Shown piece by piece: positions 16,651 to 24,328 of a DNA stretch of 32,206 nt; position 1 is the first letter of the stretch, and every line of letters starts with the position of its first letter. Origin of the DNA: Nostoc sp. LPT (GTDB taxonomy: Bacteria; Cyanobacteriota; Cyanobacteriia; Cyanobacteriales; Nostocaceae); assembly GCF_017115165.1 (NCBI RefSeq), contig NZ_JABXKF010000042.1, positions 1 to 32,206 of the forward strand, read 5' to 3'. The translations under genes were made by a program, and so were the position numbers. The notes below the pieces were generated by a model. The model had not been told where the DNA came from. It saw nothing but the letters and a program-made list of their open reading frames with translations, and searched no databases.

Positions 16651-19600
16651 TTACCCAGAAAGACCAATGTTAAAGACTTTGGCATCGAGATTGTAAAGTT
16701 CTGCATTCAAGCGTAACAATTCAAAGACAGGGGGAATAGGTTCAAAAGCATAGATTTTTACCTTTGGGCAAGCTTGAGCAGCAAATAAACTAAACAAACC
16801 GATATTCGCCCCGACATCAAAAATGCAGTCCCCTTCATCAAGGGTAATTCCATGTTGTAAATAGGATTGCTCGGTAAATATTTCTTGATAAAGAAATTCT
16901 GTTTCCGTTTTATTGAGATGAGCGATCATCATCCCATTGGGTAACTCATAGAGAGAGCGATCGCTCAGTATACCCTGCTCTTTTAAACTCACCAAATTGA
17001 GAATGGTTGAAGCTTGGATATGGTCAGGAACAATATAGGCTACCAATCGCTTATTATTAGGTTCATCCTCTCTGGCAAGTACAACACATTCTTGCACACC
17101 TTGATGCCCAGAAAGTAGTGCTTTAATTTCTCCTAACTCAATCCGAAAGCCCCGAATTTTGACTTGATGATCGATGCGTCCTTTATACTCAAGCTCACCT
17201 GTAGGCAAATATCGCGCTAAATCTCCCGTTTTGTATAAACGCCCTTGCTGCTGATTGCTAAAGGGATTGGGTACAAACCGCTCCTGGGTCAGTTCACTGC
17301 GCCGCCAATATCCCCTCGCTACACCACCACCGCCAACATAAAGTTCTCCTACCACCCCAATGGGTACAGGTTGTTGGTATTTGTCCAGCAGGTAAATCTG
17401 TAAGTCGGAAATTGGCTGCCCAATTAAGCTACTAGTGGCTTTGACATCAGCTAAAGTTAAACGACGGATTGTCACATGAACCGTTGTTTCTGTAATGCCG
17501 TACATATTTACTAACTGGGGCAGTTGATCCCCATGCCGCTCAAACCAAGGCTGCAACAAAGGTAACGAGAGTGCTTCTCCGCCAAATATCACTACCCGTA
17601 AACTCAATTTTTCTGTTGTCTTGGAGTGTTCATCAACTTGAATTAGTTGGTAAAAAGCGGATGGAGTTTGGTTGAGAACAGTCACTTGTTCAGCAATCAG
17701 TAAGTTGTAGAATGCTTGCGAGTCTCGGCTCACCTCGTAAGGCACAACCACAACACACCCGCCATACAGCAACCCTCCCCACAGTTCCCAAACCGAAAAG
17801 TCAAATGCAAACGAATGGAATAGCGTCCATACATCCGTTTCATTGAACTGATAGCAACTTTCCGTAGCTTTAAATAACCGAACGACATTCTGATGAGTGA
17901 TTAATACCCCTTTGGGCTTTCCTGTAGAGCCGGATGTATAAATCATGTACGCTAGGTTATCACTCTGCACACCACTGACTAGGTTATTTCCGGGGTACTG
18001 AGCAATTTTGTCTGCCTCTTCATCTAAACAGACAACAAAATTGCTCTGATCTAAAGTGTTGCGTAATTGCGAATTCGTTACCAACACTTGCACTTGTGCA
18101 TCTTCTAGTATGTGGTTCAACCGTTCTTGCGGATTACTGGGGTCTAGTGGTATATATGCCCCTCCGGCTTTGAGTATTCCCAATATGCCCACGATCATTT
18201 CTAGTGAACGTTCTACACAAATGCCTACTAATGTTTCTGGTTTTACACCCAGAGTTTGCAAGTGATACGCTATTTTGTTAGCCTGCTGATTCAATTCCCG
18301 ATAAGTCAGCTGTTGCCCTGCAAACTTAAGTGCTACAGCTTCGGGTGTCTTCTCCACCTGTGCTTCAAACAACTCATGCAAACACAGAAACTCAGACTCA
18401 ATCTCCTGTATTTCTTTCCCTAGCAACTGCTCCCTTTCTGTAACGCTGAGTATTGACAAATTGCCGATACACTGATCTGGAGATTCAACAATTCTTGCTA
18501 GCAAAGTCTGAAAATGTCCACTGCTGCGCTGGATTATTTCTTCATTAAACAGATAGGCGTTGTACTCTAGTTTCCCTTGCAGTTGTGAGTTTGTTTCCCA
18601 CAAATTTAAGGTTAAATCAAAGGTTGCTCCGGCTGTTGGTTTATTCAACTCCAGTACTGTTGTCATAACTCCTGCGAGTTGCAATTCCTCCTGAGTGATA
18701 GTTTCTAGAGTGAACATCACTTGCAAAAGGGAATTATTACCTGATTTGCGATCTATTTTCAGAGCTTCAATAACTTTAACAAAGGGAACCTCACTATGAG
18801 CATACGCTTCTAAAACAACCTTTTGTACTTCAGTTAACAGTTCTCGAAAGGTAGGATTATCAGGAATCTGAATACGTAAACCCAGTGTATTGACAAAAGC
18901 ACCAATAAGTGGATTTGTCTGCACTGAGGTGCGATTAGCAATCACAGTTCCGACAATTAAATCCTCCTGATGAGTGTAGCGGGAAAGTAAGATGGCGAAA
19001 GCAGTCAAGAGGGTGGTAAAAAACGTTGTCCCAGACTGTTGACTTAACTGCTTTAACTTGTAAGTCACCTCAGTACTCACAGACAACGGAACTATACCAG
19101 ATTGAAACGCTTGCTTTGTATTATGATTGCGCTCGCCGCTTAAGTAGGGTAGTTCCAAAATAGGCACAACGTCTGCCAACTTTTGCTGCCAGTAGTTTAA
19201 TTGTTGGTGAAATTTCTCCAGAGCGATCTGTTGATTTTGCCAATGAGCAAAATCAGCATATTGAATCGGGAGTTCTGGTAAAGAAGCTATTTTTCCTGTT
19301 GAAACTTCTTGATACAGAGCTGATAATTCCCGCAAAAATACCTGAATTGACCAATCATCACAAATAATGTGGTGCAGATTGAACATCAACAAGTGAATGT
19401 GAGGAAGAAGACGGATTAAAGTCACTCGCCACACAGGAGACTGATTCAAATCAAAAGCACGGGTACGCTCTTGCAAAAGAAGTTGTTGTGCTTGAGAAAT
19501 GCGCTCAGTTTCTGATAAGTTCTGCAAGTCAATTACAGGAATCTCAAAGTTCAGGTGAGGTGTAATCACCTGTCCTGGCGAACCATCCACCACCTTAAAC

Positions 19601-19992
19601 CCAGTCCTTAGAATGGAATGACGCTCAATTAGACATTGGATTGCTCGCTCGAAGCTGGGAATATCCAGATCCCCTTCCAAGCGAAACGCCCTCACCATGT
19701 TGTAGATATAATTTGACTCTTCTAGGTGATGAAGTAGCCAAAACTGTTGTTGAGTCAAGGACAAAGGCAGATCATTTTTTATAGTTGCATCAACAGGTTT
19801 AATGGTTGATTGTGACTCAAGTACTGATTGATTTAGGAATGCTAAAATTTCTGTTTTGTGTGTTTTTATTTGAGCCAGTATATCTGAAGTTAGAATACCT
19901 TTAGGTGCTTGATAGCGGAGATTGTTGCCATCAGCCCAGATTTTGATATTGAGGCGACCAAGTTCTAACAACAGTTCATCAAGCGTTTTCAT
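16651..19992 (-). CDS. NRPS N-terminal part: TubC docking, C, A (Thr), start of methyltransferase
   Basis: This 1113-aa frame starts with a TubC-type docking domain (1-52, LGRLNIKIWADGNNLRYQAP). A condensation domain follows (about 75-520, catalytic HHIICDD, His207-His208, Asp212), then an adenylation domain (about 540-990) with A3 YTSGSTGKPKG and A8 KIRGFRIELGEI. The specificity residues read D731, F732, W735, N774, I802, G804, M830, V838, H839; with the A10 lysine this is DFWNIGMVHK, the established threonine code. From about 993 an FkbM-type methyltransferase begins (CIFDVGANIGLFSLF, the SAM-binding loop, then YAFEP), cut by TAA at 16651. The ATG overlaps the stop of the upstream A-T gene (ATGA), which indicates translational coupling. 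Confidence 0.88.
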   Translation of the reverse strand: MKTLDELLLELGRLNIKIWADGNNLRYQAPKGILTSDILAQIKTHKTEILAFLNQSVLESQSTIKPVDATIKNDLPLSLTQQQFWLLHHLEESNYIYNMVRAFRLEGDLDIPSFERAIQCLIERHSILRTGFKVVDGSPGQVITPHLNFEIPVIDLQNLSETERISQAQQLLLQERTRAFDLNQSPVWRVTLIRLLPHIHLLMFNLHHIICDDWSIQVFLRELSALYQEVSTGKIASLPELPIQYADFAHWQNQQIALEKFHQQLNYWQQKLADVVPILELPYLSGERNHNTKQAFQSGIVPLSVSTEVTYKLKQLSQQSGTTFFTTLLTAFAILLSRYTHQEDLIVGTVIANRTSVQTNPLIGAFVNTLGLRIQIPDNPTFRELLTEVQKVVLEAYAHSEVPFVKVIEALKIDRKSGNNSLLQVMFTLETITQEELQLAGVMTTVLELNKPTAGATFDLTLNLWETNSQLQGKLEYNAYLFNEEIIQRSSGHFQTLLARIVESPDQCIGNLSILSVTEREQLLGKEIQEIESEFLCLHELFEAQVEKTPEAVALKFAGQQLTYRELNQQANKIAYHLQTLGVKPETLVGICVERSLEMIVGILGILKAGGAYIPLDPSNPQERLNHILEDAQVQVLVTNSQLRNTLDQSNFVVCLDEEADKIAQYPGNNLVSGVQSDNLAYMIYTSGSTGKPKGVLITHQNVVRLFKATESCYQFNETDVWTLFHSFAFDFSVWELWGGLLYGGCVVVVPYEVSRDSQAFYNLLIAEQVTVLNQTPSAFYQLIQVDEHSKTTEKLSLRVVIFGGEALSLPLLQPWFERHGDQLPQLVNMYGITETTVHVTIRRLTLADVKATSSLIGQPISDLQIYLLDKYQQPVPIGVVGELYVGGGGVARGYWRRSELTQERFVPNPFSNQQQGRLYKTGDLARYLPTGELEYKGRIDHQVKIRGFRIELGEIKALLSGHQGVQECVVLAREDEPNNKRLVAYIVPDHIQASTILNLVSLKEQGILSDRSLYELPNGMMIAHLNKTETEFLYQEIFTEQSYLQHGITLDEGDCIFDVGANIGLFSLFAAQACPKVKIYAFEPIPPVFELLRLNAELYNLDAKVFNIGLSG

Positions 19993-21923
19993 AGCATCCC
20001 TTCATCATAATCATCTGTGCTATCAGGCACTTCCTTTTGTACTAATATCCGACAAGTGTTTTCAATACGTTTGGCTAGTTGAGCGATCGTTGGTAATTCA
20101 AATACAGTAATTAAAGGAATATTTATTGAGAAAGTGTTAAATAATTGGGCAATCAGTTGATTAACAAGTAGGGAATGACCCCCTAATTCAAAAAAGTTAT
20201 CATGAATCCCAATTTCTTCTATTCCAAGAATTTGAGTCCAGATGTCAACCAGTATTTGCTCAGTAGAAGTGCGAGGCAAAACTAAATTTTCTGACGGCGC
20301 TCTTTGCGCCTGACTGAAAGCGGGTAAACCCAAACGATCAACTTTGCCATTGGGCGTTAGGGGAAGCGCTTCTAAAGTCATAAAAGTTGAGGGAACCATG
20401 TAGTCTGGTAGGCTTTCTAAGAGCAGACTTCGTAGTTCTCGGAGTGAGAGTGCTTGTTGAGGAGCCGGCACAATATACGCTCTTAGATGTTGCTCACCCA
20501 GATGATCGGGTGATTCTACGACAGCAGCCTCTCGGATAAGGTTGGTATTAATCAATGCCATTTCGACTTCCGAAATGTCGATGCGGTAGCCCCTGACTTT
20601 CACCTGGAAGTCTTTTCTGCCTAAGTGCAAAAGGCAGCCATCTGGCAACATACAGCCTAAGTCGCCCGTTTTATACAGTAGTTTATTTTCTTGTTGTACA
20701 TCTTTTAAGAGTACTGCTTCGGTCAAGTCTGGTTTTTGCCAATAACCACAAAACAGATAACGACTTCTAACTACGATTTCACCAATCTGATTAAACTCAA
20801 CTGGTTGATCCTGTTCATCAACTAACAAAACCTCATGATCCTCAACTGCGTAGCCAGCTGGTACAGTACTGCCAAGAATTTCCGTTTCCTGATCAACAAA
20901 GTACTGCCGAATTGGGCTAATTTCTGAACCTCCCAAATTGGCAACAAAAATACAGTCATTAGAGAAATGCTGCTTGAAAAGTTCTACATCTTTTTTGTAG
21001 ACTGTCTCACTTCCTACCTGAATCAGGCGCAGTTTGGGGAACTTCTCCTGTTGAGTTAAGGTGTTGACAAAATGGCGAAACATAGTCGCCACGGCAAAAA
21101 AGATGGTTATTTCTTGCTGGTTCAGCCAGTTACTTAAACCTATTAACCCTTCTTGTTTAACGTCATACGGCAGAAGAGTTGCACCATTGAGCAAGGAGCA
21201 GAAGATATCCCTGACAGCACCAGCAAAATTTGGGGAGTATAAAAGCGCTAGCCTGTCATTGGCACAAATATGACCACTGTTGGTATAGTTCATCGTCAAA
21301 TGCAGAACATAACGATGGTTTTGGATTACGCCTTTGGGCTGCCCTGTTGATCCAGAGGTATAAATGATGTAGGCAAAATTATCTGGTTGCAGAGGTAAAT
21401 CTAGATTTTCACAAGAAATGCTGGAATCTATCTCATCAATATTGAGTATTTCTAAGCCGCTGATTTGCAATTTTTTGGCAAATGAGATATTTTTGCTATC
21501 TGTTAGCAATAAACCTGCTTGTGAATCTTTGAGAATATAGTTAATTCTTGCTTGTGGCAGCGAGGTATCTAGTGGTACATAAAACTTACCAACTTTCAAT
21601 ACACCCAGAATTGCAGCAATTATCGAAGCACCACTTTCAAATAATATTGCAATCGGTTCTGCTTGGCGATCGCCTTCGGCGCAGCGAAGCTGAACGCGCT
21701 TGATTAAGATAGCCCTGGCTATCCGATTGGCGAACTGATTCAGGGCATTATATGTGAACACATACTCCCTAGTCTTAACAGCAATCTGTTCAGGATGCAG
21801 ATGTACTTGTTTTTGAAAGCGCTCAGGAACCGATAGTTCAACATCTTTCTTGTCGAACTTTACAAAGGGGTTATTTGGGTGGACATGATGTCTCTGAATT
21901 AACTGTTGCAACGGGTTATTCAT
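19989..21923 (-). CDS. Stand-alone NRPS adenylation-carrier (A-T) protein, non-canonical pocket
   Basis: This 644-aa protein has an adenylation domain (A3 YTSGSTGQPKG about 189-199, A8 KVRGYRIDISEVE, A10 LTPNGKVD with Lys527) and a carrier domain (DNFFELGGHS, Ser584). It would activate a carboxylic acid as an adenylate and load it on its own pantetheine arm. The A4 core reads NFAGAVRDIF, so the position of the alpha-amino-binding Asp235 is Ala234, and the A5 core is NLGGSE rather than YGPTE. A hydroxy, keto, aryl or other non-alpha-amino acid substrate is therefore likely. Residues 77-88 (VQLRCAEGDRQA) appear to be encoded by an inserted palindromic repeat. The tail DSTDDYDEGML is acidic and could dock to the TubC domain of the next protein. 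Confidence 0.88.
   Translation of the reverse strand: MNNPLQQLIQRHHVHPNNPFVKFDKKDVELSVPERFQKQVHLHPEQIAVKTREYVFTYNALNQFANRIARAILIKRVQLRCAEGDRQAEPIAILFESGASIIAAILGVLKVGKFYVPLDTSLPQARINYILKDSQAGLLLTDSKNISFAKKLQISGLEILNIDEIDSSISCENLDLPLQPDNFAYIIYTSGSTGQPKGVIQNHRYVLHLTMNYTNSGHICANDRLALLYSPNFAGAVRDIFCSLLNGATLLPYDVKQEGLIGLSNWLNQQEITIFFAVATMFRHFVNTLTQQEKFPKLRLIQVGSETVYKKDVELFKQHFSNDCIFVANLGGSEISPIRQYFVDQETEILGSTVPAGYAVEDHEVLLVDEQDQPVEFNQIGEIVVRSRYLFCGYWQKPDLTEAVLLKDVQQENKLLYKTGDLGCMLPDGCLLHLGRKDFQVKVRGYRIDISEVEMALINTNLIREAAVVESPDHLGEQHLRAYIVPAPQQALSLRELRSLLLESLPDYMVPSTFMTLEALPLTPNGKVDRLGLPAFSQAQRAPSENLVLPRTSTEQILVDIWTQILGIEEIGIHDNFFELGGHSLLVNQLIAQLFNTFSINIPLITVFELPTIAQLAKRIENTCRILVQKEVPDSTDDYDEGML
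21665..21689. repeat. HIP1 plus palindromic repeat inserted in the A-domain coding sequence
   Basis: GGCGATCGCC (21665-21674) abuts the imperfect palindrome CTTCGGCGCAGCGAAG (21674-21689), a combination typical of Nostoc interspersed palindromes. It encodes an arginine-rich stretch between the conserved NRIARAIL helix and the EPIAILFESG strand, where related adenylation domains have a short loop. The frame is preserved. Confidence 0.55.
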
Positions 21924-21964
21924 CGTTGATTTTCATGATTAGAGCTATTTAATTTTTCTTAGTG

Positions 21965-22954
21965 TTAATGACTCACTGTCCTCAAATTCTGCAAGGATTT
22001 AAGTCTACTGTTCAAAGTTAGTTGCACAGGATCAATAATTTCCAATTCTGATAAGAACCCCTTCACTTGCTTAAAAGTGCTAGTTTTCAACCATTCCAGC
22101 AAGTAGGGAATTTCGCTACATCCAGCGATAATGCAGTCAACAGTAGGCTGGAGCTTGAGTAGCTCAACGAAAAAATGTTCACCGACTTGACAAGCAAAAT
22201 TGTAGTCAGATGTTTTTACTCCTTGATAAATAGATTGCATTAATATTGATTGCAACTGATCATTAGGTTCTAAGCAAACAATACTCACTTCTTGAAGAGG
22301 TCGAGAGTAAACACACCCTAACCGCGTTGCTGTAGTACAGAGAATTAAAGGCTGACAAAAGTTTCGTTGTTGCAAGTACTGTATTGTAGTGTCAATCAAA
22401 GAGATCCATTGCAGTCTGAAAAAAATCTTTGAATAATCAAGCAGGAGTTGCTGCATCACTTCAGGTAAGAAATAATGAGCGCCATTGCACAGAACGATCA
22501 ACTCAACAGGTTCAACACTAGAGCAAATGTACTGCATCGCTTCTCGGATAGCGATCGCCAGCATTACCACCAAATCCGGCTCTTGAGATGCACCAATTTG
22601 AATCTTTTGTTGAATGGCTGTAGTCCGATTAGGCAGCGAACAAGCTTGAAACAGAACAATTTCTCTACTATTGTGGAACATCTGACAGGCTATCTCAAAA
22701 GCTCCCAAACCAGCTAGAGGCCCCATTCCACCCAATAGTAGTAAAGGAGGCGCTTGAGTCTGTTTTGGTTTCAGTACAATCACTTCATTGGGGTAACTTT
22801 GATCCTCAACAGCTTCTGAACGTAGCTTTTTGTTTTGAGCGATCGCACACAGATGTTGTCGAAAATCTAAAGTTGCAGCAATAGCTTGTTGAGCATCGTT
22901 AAAAAAATGTTGCGCTTGAGGTTTAAGGCACGGATAGCAGATGTTTTGCTGCAT
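21965..22954 (-). CDS. Aspartate/glutamate racemase-family protein
   Basis: This 329-aa protein has the family start loop LLGGMGPLAGLGAFE (about 74-88) and both expected catalytic cysteines: Cys156 in VLCNGAHYF and Cys279 in IAGCSEIPYLL. These PLP-independent enzymes interconvert L- and D-Asp or Glu by a two-base mechanism. The usual CNTAH reads CNGAH here, which may affect specificity. The first 65 residues are not part of the core fold. The gene overlaps the end of the upstream diiron gene by 32 bp and precedes the A-T gene by 41 bp, so it likely supplies a D-amino acid to the pathway, by analogy with racemases in cyanobacterial peptide clusters such as McyF. A related PLP-independent activity is possible. 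Confidence 0.82.
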   Translation of the reverse strand: MQQNICYPCLKPQAQHFFNDAQQAIAATLDFRQHLCAIAQNKKLRSEAVEDQSYPNEVIVLKPKQTQAPPLLLLGGMGPLAGLGAFEIACQMFHNSREIVLFQACSLPNRTTAIQQKIQIGASQEPDLVVMLAIAIREAMQYICSSVEPVELIVLCNGAHYFLPEVMQQLLLDYSKIFFRLQWISLIDTTIQYLQQRNFCQPLILCTTATRLGCVYSRPLQEVSIVCLEPNDQLQSILMQSIYQGVKTSDYNFACQVGEHFFVELLKLQPTVDCIIAGCSEIPYLLEWLKTSTFKQVKGFLSELEIIDPVQLTLNSRLKSLQNLRTVSH

Positions 22955-23861
22955 TTATTTCTTGTCTCATCTCTATAGTTAGTGCTTCCATTACAGTACC
23001 TAACCGAGTCAGGTACTCCTTAAACAAAAGTTTTGCTTGTGTATAGTCAATTGGAGTATTAGTAGCTTCGCTGTACTCATTCAAGGCTTTGACGACCACT
23101 TGAAAGTGAGCCACTTCCGTTTCATCTGCAACATGAACACCGATATAGAACAGAGCTTTTTCTTTTTCTTCAGGGGAGAAGTGGTAATATTTGTCAATTA
23201 ATTCTGAAACAGCAAATAAGGCTCGCGTATACTCACCGTGGTTGTAAATTTCTGAGAACATATTTGTGAGTAAACCTTTGGAAATATCATCTACCACCAT
23301 GTTGTGATATATCCATTTCTGAAAATCACGCGCTTGGGGTAAACAATATTCTTCTAATTGCCAAGGATAATTGCCTAAAAAGCTGTTAGCAAAATCTTCA
23401 TAGAGTGCAGCGTGAGTTACACCTTCGTAGTCTAATCCCAAATCTTCGTGACTAGTTTCAGCATTGAAGGCACTAGCTAACATTAATTGTTCCCGTTCTT
23501 GAGTATCTCTGCTTAAAGCAAGACGTTGTAAACGGCAACATAGGCCATATATAGCTAACATTTTCAAGTGTGTAGCTTTCCAGGAATAAAAGAATGTAGC
23601 TAGCATTTTGCTTGACCAGCAATGAGTAGGTAACAGCTCAAAAAAGTTTTCACAATGTTGAAGTGGCTCACTAGCTTCCAAAAAACTCTGACTCAAAGCC
23701 TGTTGCAACTTTTCGTCAGAAACCATGTTGATGATACTGGTAATCGTGCTGATAATGCTGGATGTTGACGCGATCATAAATATAATATAGATGTTAAAGG
23801 TTAAAAACTCCCTTTTCGCCAGGAAGATTGTATCAATCTTTTTCAAGCTAATATTGGGCAT
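22923..23861 (-). CDS. Haem-oxygenase-like diiron (HDO) iron-containing redox enzyme
   Basis: This is an all-helical protein with likely metal ligands in AFNAETSHEDLGLDYEGVTH (Glu135, His138 or Glu139, His150) and GVHVADETEVAHF (His243, Asp246, His252). The pattern fits iron-containing redox enzymes of the haem-oxygenase-like fold, whose members perform oxidative decarboxylation, C-C cleavage or N-oxidation of amino-acid-derived substrates. It is the first gene of the NRPS operon and overlaps the racemase gene by 32 bp. The start is uncertain: ATG 23861 gives 312 aa with an odd hydrophobic leader (residues 19-45), while ATG 23777 and ATG 23726 (MVSDEKLQQAL) are possible. The last fits the family's usual length best. 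None has a clear ribosome-binding site. The reaction is not predictable. Confidence 0.7.
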   Translation of the reverse strand: MPNISLKKIDTIFLAKREFLTFNIYIIFMIASTSSIISTITSIINMVSDEKLQQALSQSFLEASEPLQHCENFFELLPTHCWSSKMLATFFYSWKATHLKMLAIYGLCCRLQRLALSRDTQEREQLMLASAFNAETSHEDLGLDYEGVTHAALYEDFANSFLGNYPWQLEEYCLPQARDFQKWIYHNMVVDDISKGLLTNMFSEIYNHGEYTRALFAVSELIDKYYHFSPEEKEKALFYIGVHVADETEVAHFQVVVKALNEYSEATNTPIDYTQAKLLFKEYLTRLGTVMEALTIEMRQEINAAKHLLSVP

Positions 23862-24328
23862 ATTTTTCAGGTTGTCAGCAATAGAATCCGTTACTAAAAT
23901 TCATACTTACAGAGGCTTAGAAATTCTCATGTAAACGAATAAAAACCAAAATAGTAAATATGAATTTTTTGGATAACTTTTGCAAATACCCTTGCTCTAG
24001 GAGTTTATTAAAGCATTTTCATTTGAAATCAAACAAGTACATAAATGTCATATATTTATCTTTGCTGCAAGATATTTTTAGTTACTGCCTCACAGATTAA
24101 TTTTTTGTCAATATATAAGTATCACAACTTTGAACATACAATGTCATAAATATTATTCTTATACATATATATGAATAATTTGTCAATATATAAAATTCAT
24201 ATCTTTATTTAAAATGTATTAACTTTGATAACAGAAAATCAAATATAAATTATTAATTAAATATTGCTATATTGAGAGACAATTCATTGTAGGCGGTAGT
24301 TTATTGTTATTTAAACTAGCTCAAAACA
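23862..24328. promoter_or_regulatory. AT-rich divergent intergenic region with a 15-bp direct repeat
   Basis: This 467-bp region separates the minus-strand NRPS operon from the plus-strand pentapeptide gene, so it should hold both promoters. TTTGTCAATATATAA occurs exactly at 24104-24118 and again at 24179-24193, with starts 75 bp apart, close to seven helical turns. This spacing could suit a cooperative regulator or a DNA-looping site. No gene is seen. Individual -10 boxes cannot be chosen in such AT-rich DNA. Confidence 0.5.

Larger units (their letters stand above)
14329..19992 (-). pseudogene. Reconstructed large NRPS: TubC-C-A(Thr)-[FkbM MT]-T-C with two nonsense codons
   Basis: Reading one frame from ATG 19992 to the stop at 14329 gives about 1,887 codons and a continuous module: docking domain, condensation, adenylation with a methyltransferase inserted between motifs A8 and A9, carrier, condensation. 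The frame is broken only by TAA at 16651-16653 (NIGLSG-stop-TKSAEFTYYP) and TAG at 16321-16323 (RDWLKI-stop-QIIVEVHD). Each is one substitution from a plausible sense codon (GAA to TAA, AAG to TAG). No indel is seen elsewhere in 5.6 kb. Both stops fall inside the methyltransferase, and they remove the A10 lysine, carrier and second C domain from the first product. The gene is therefore probably inactive, and recently so. Confidence 0.75.

Noticed and set aside
16321..16653. Programmed stop-codon read-through or selenocysteine/pyrrolysine decoding
   Set aside because: The stops are TAA and TAG at non-catalytic positions, no stimulatory structure is evident, and cyanobacteria use the standard code.
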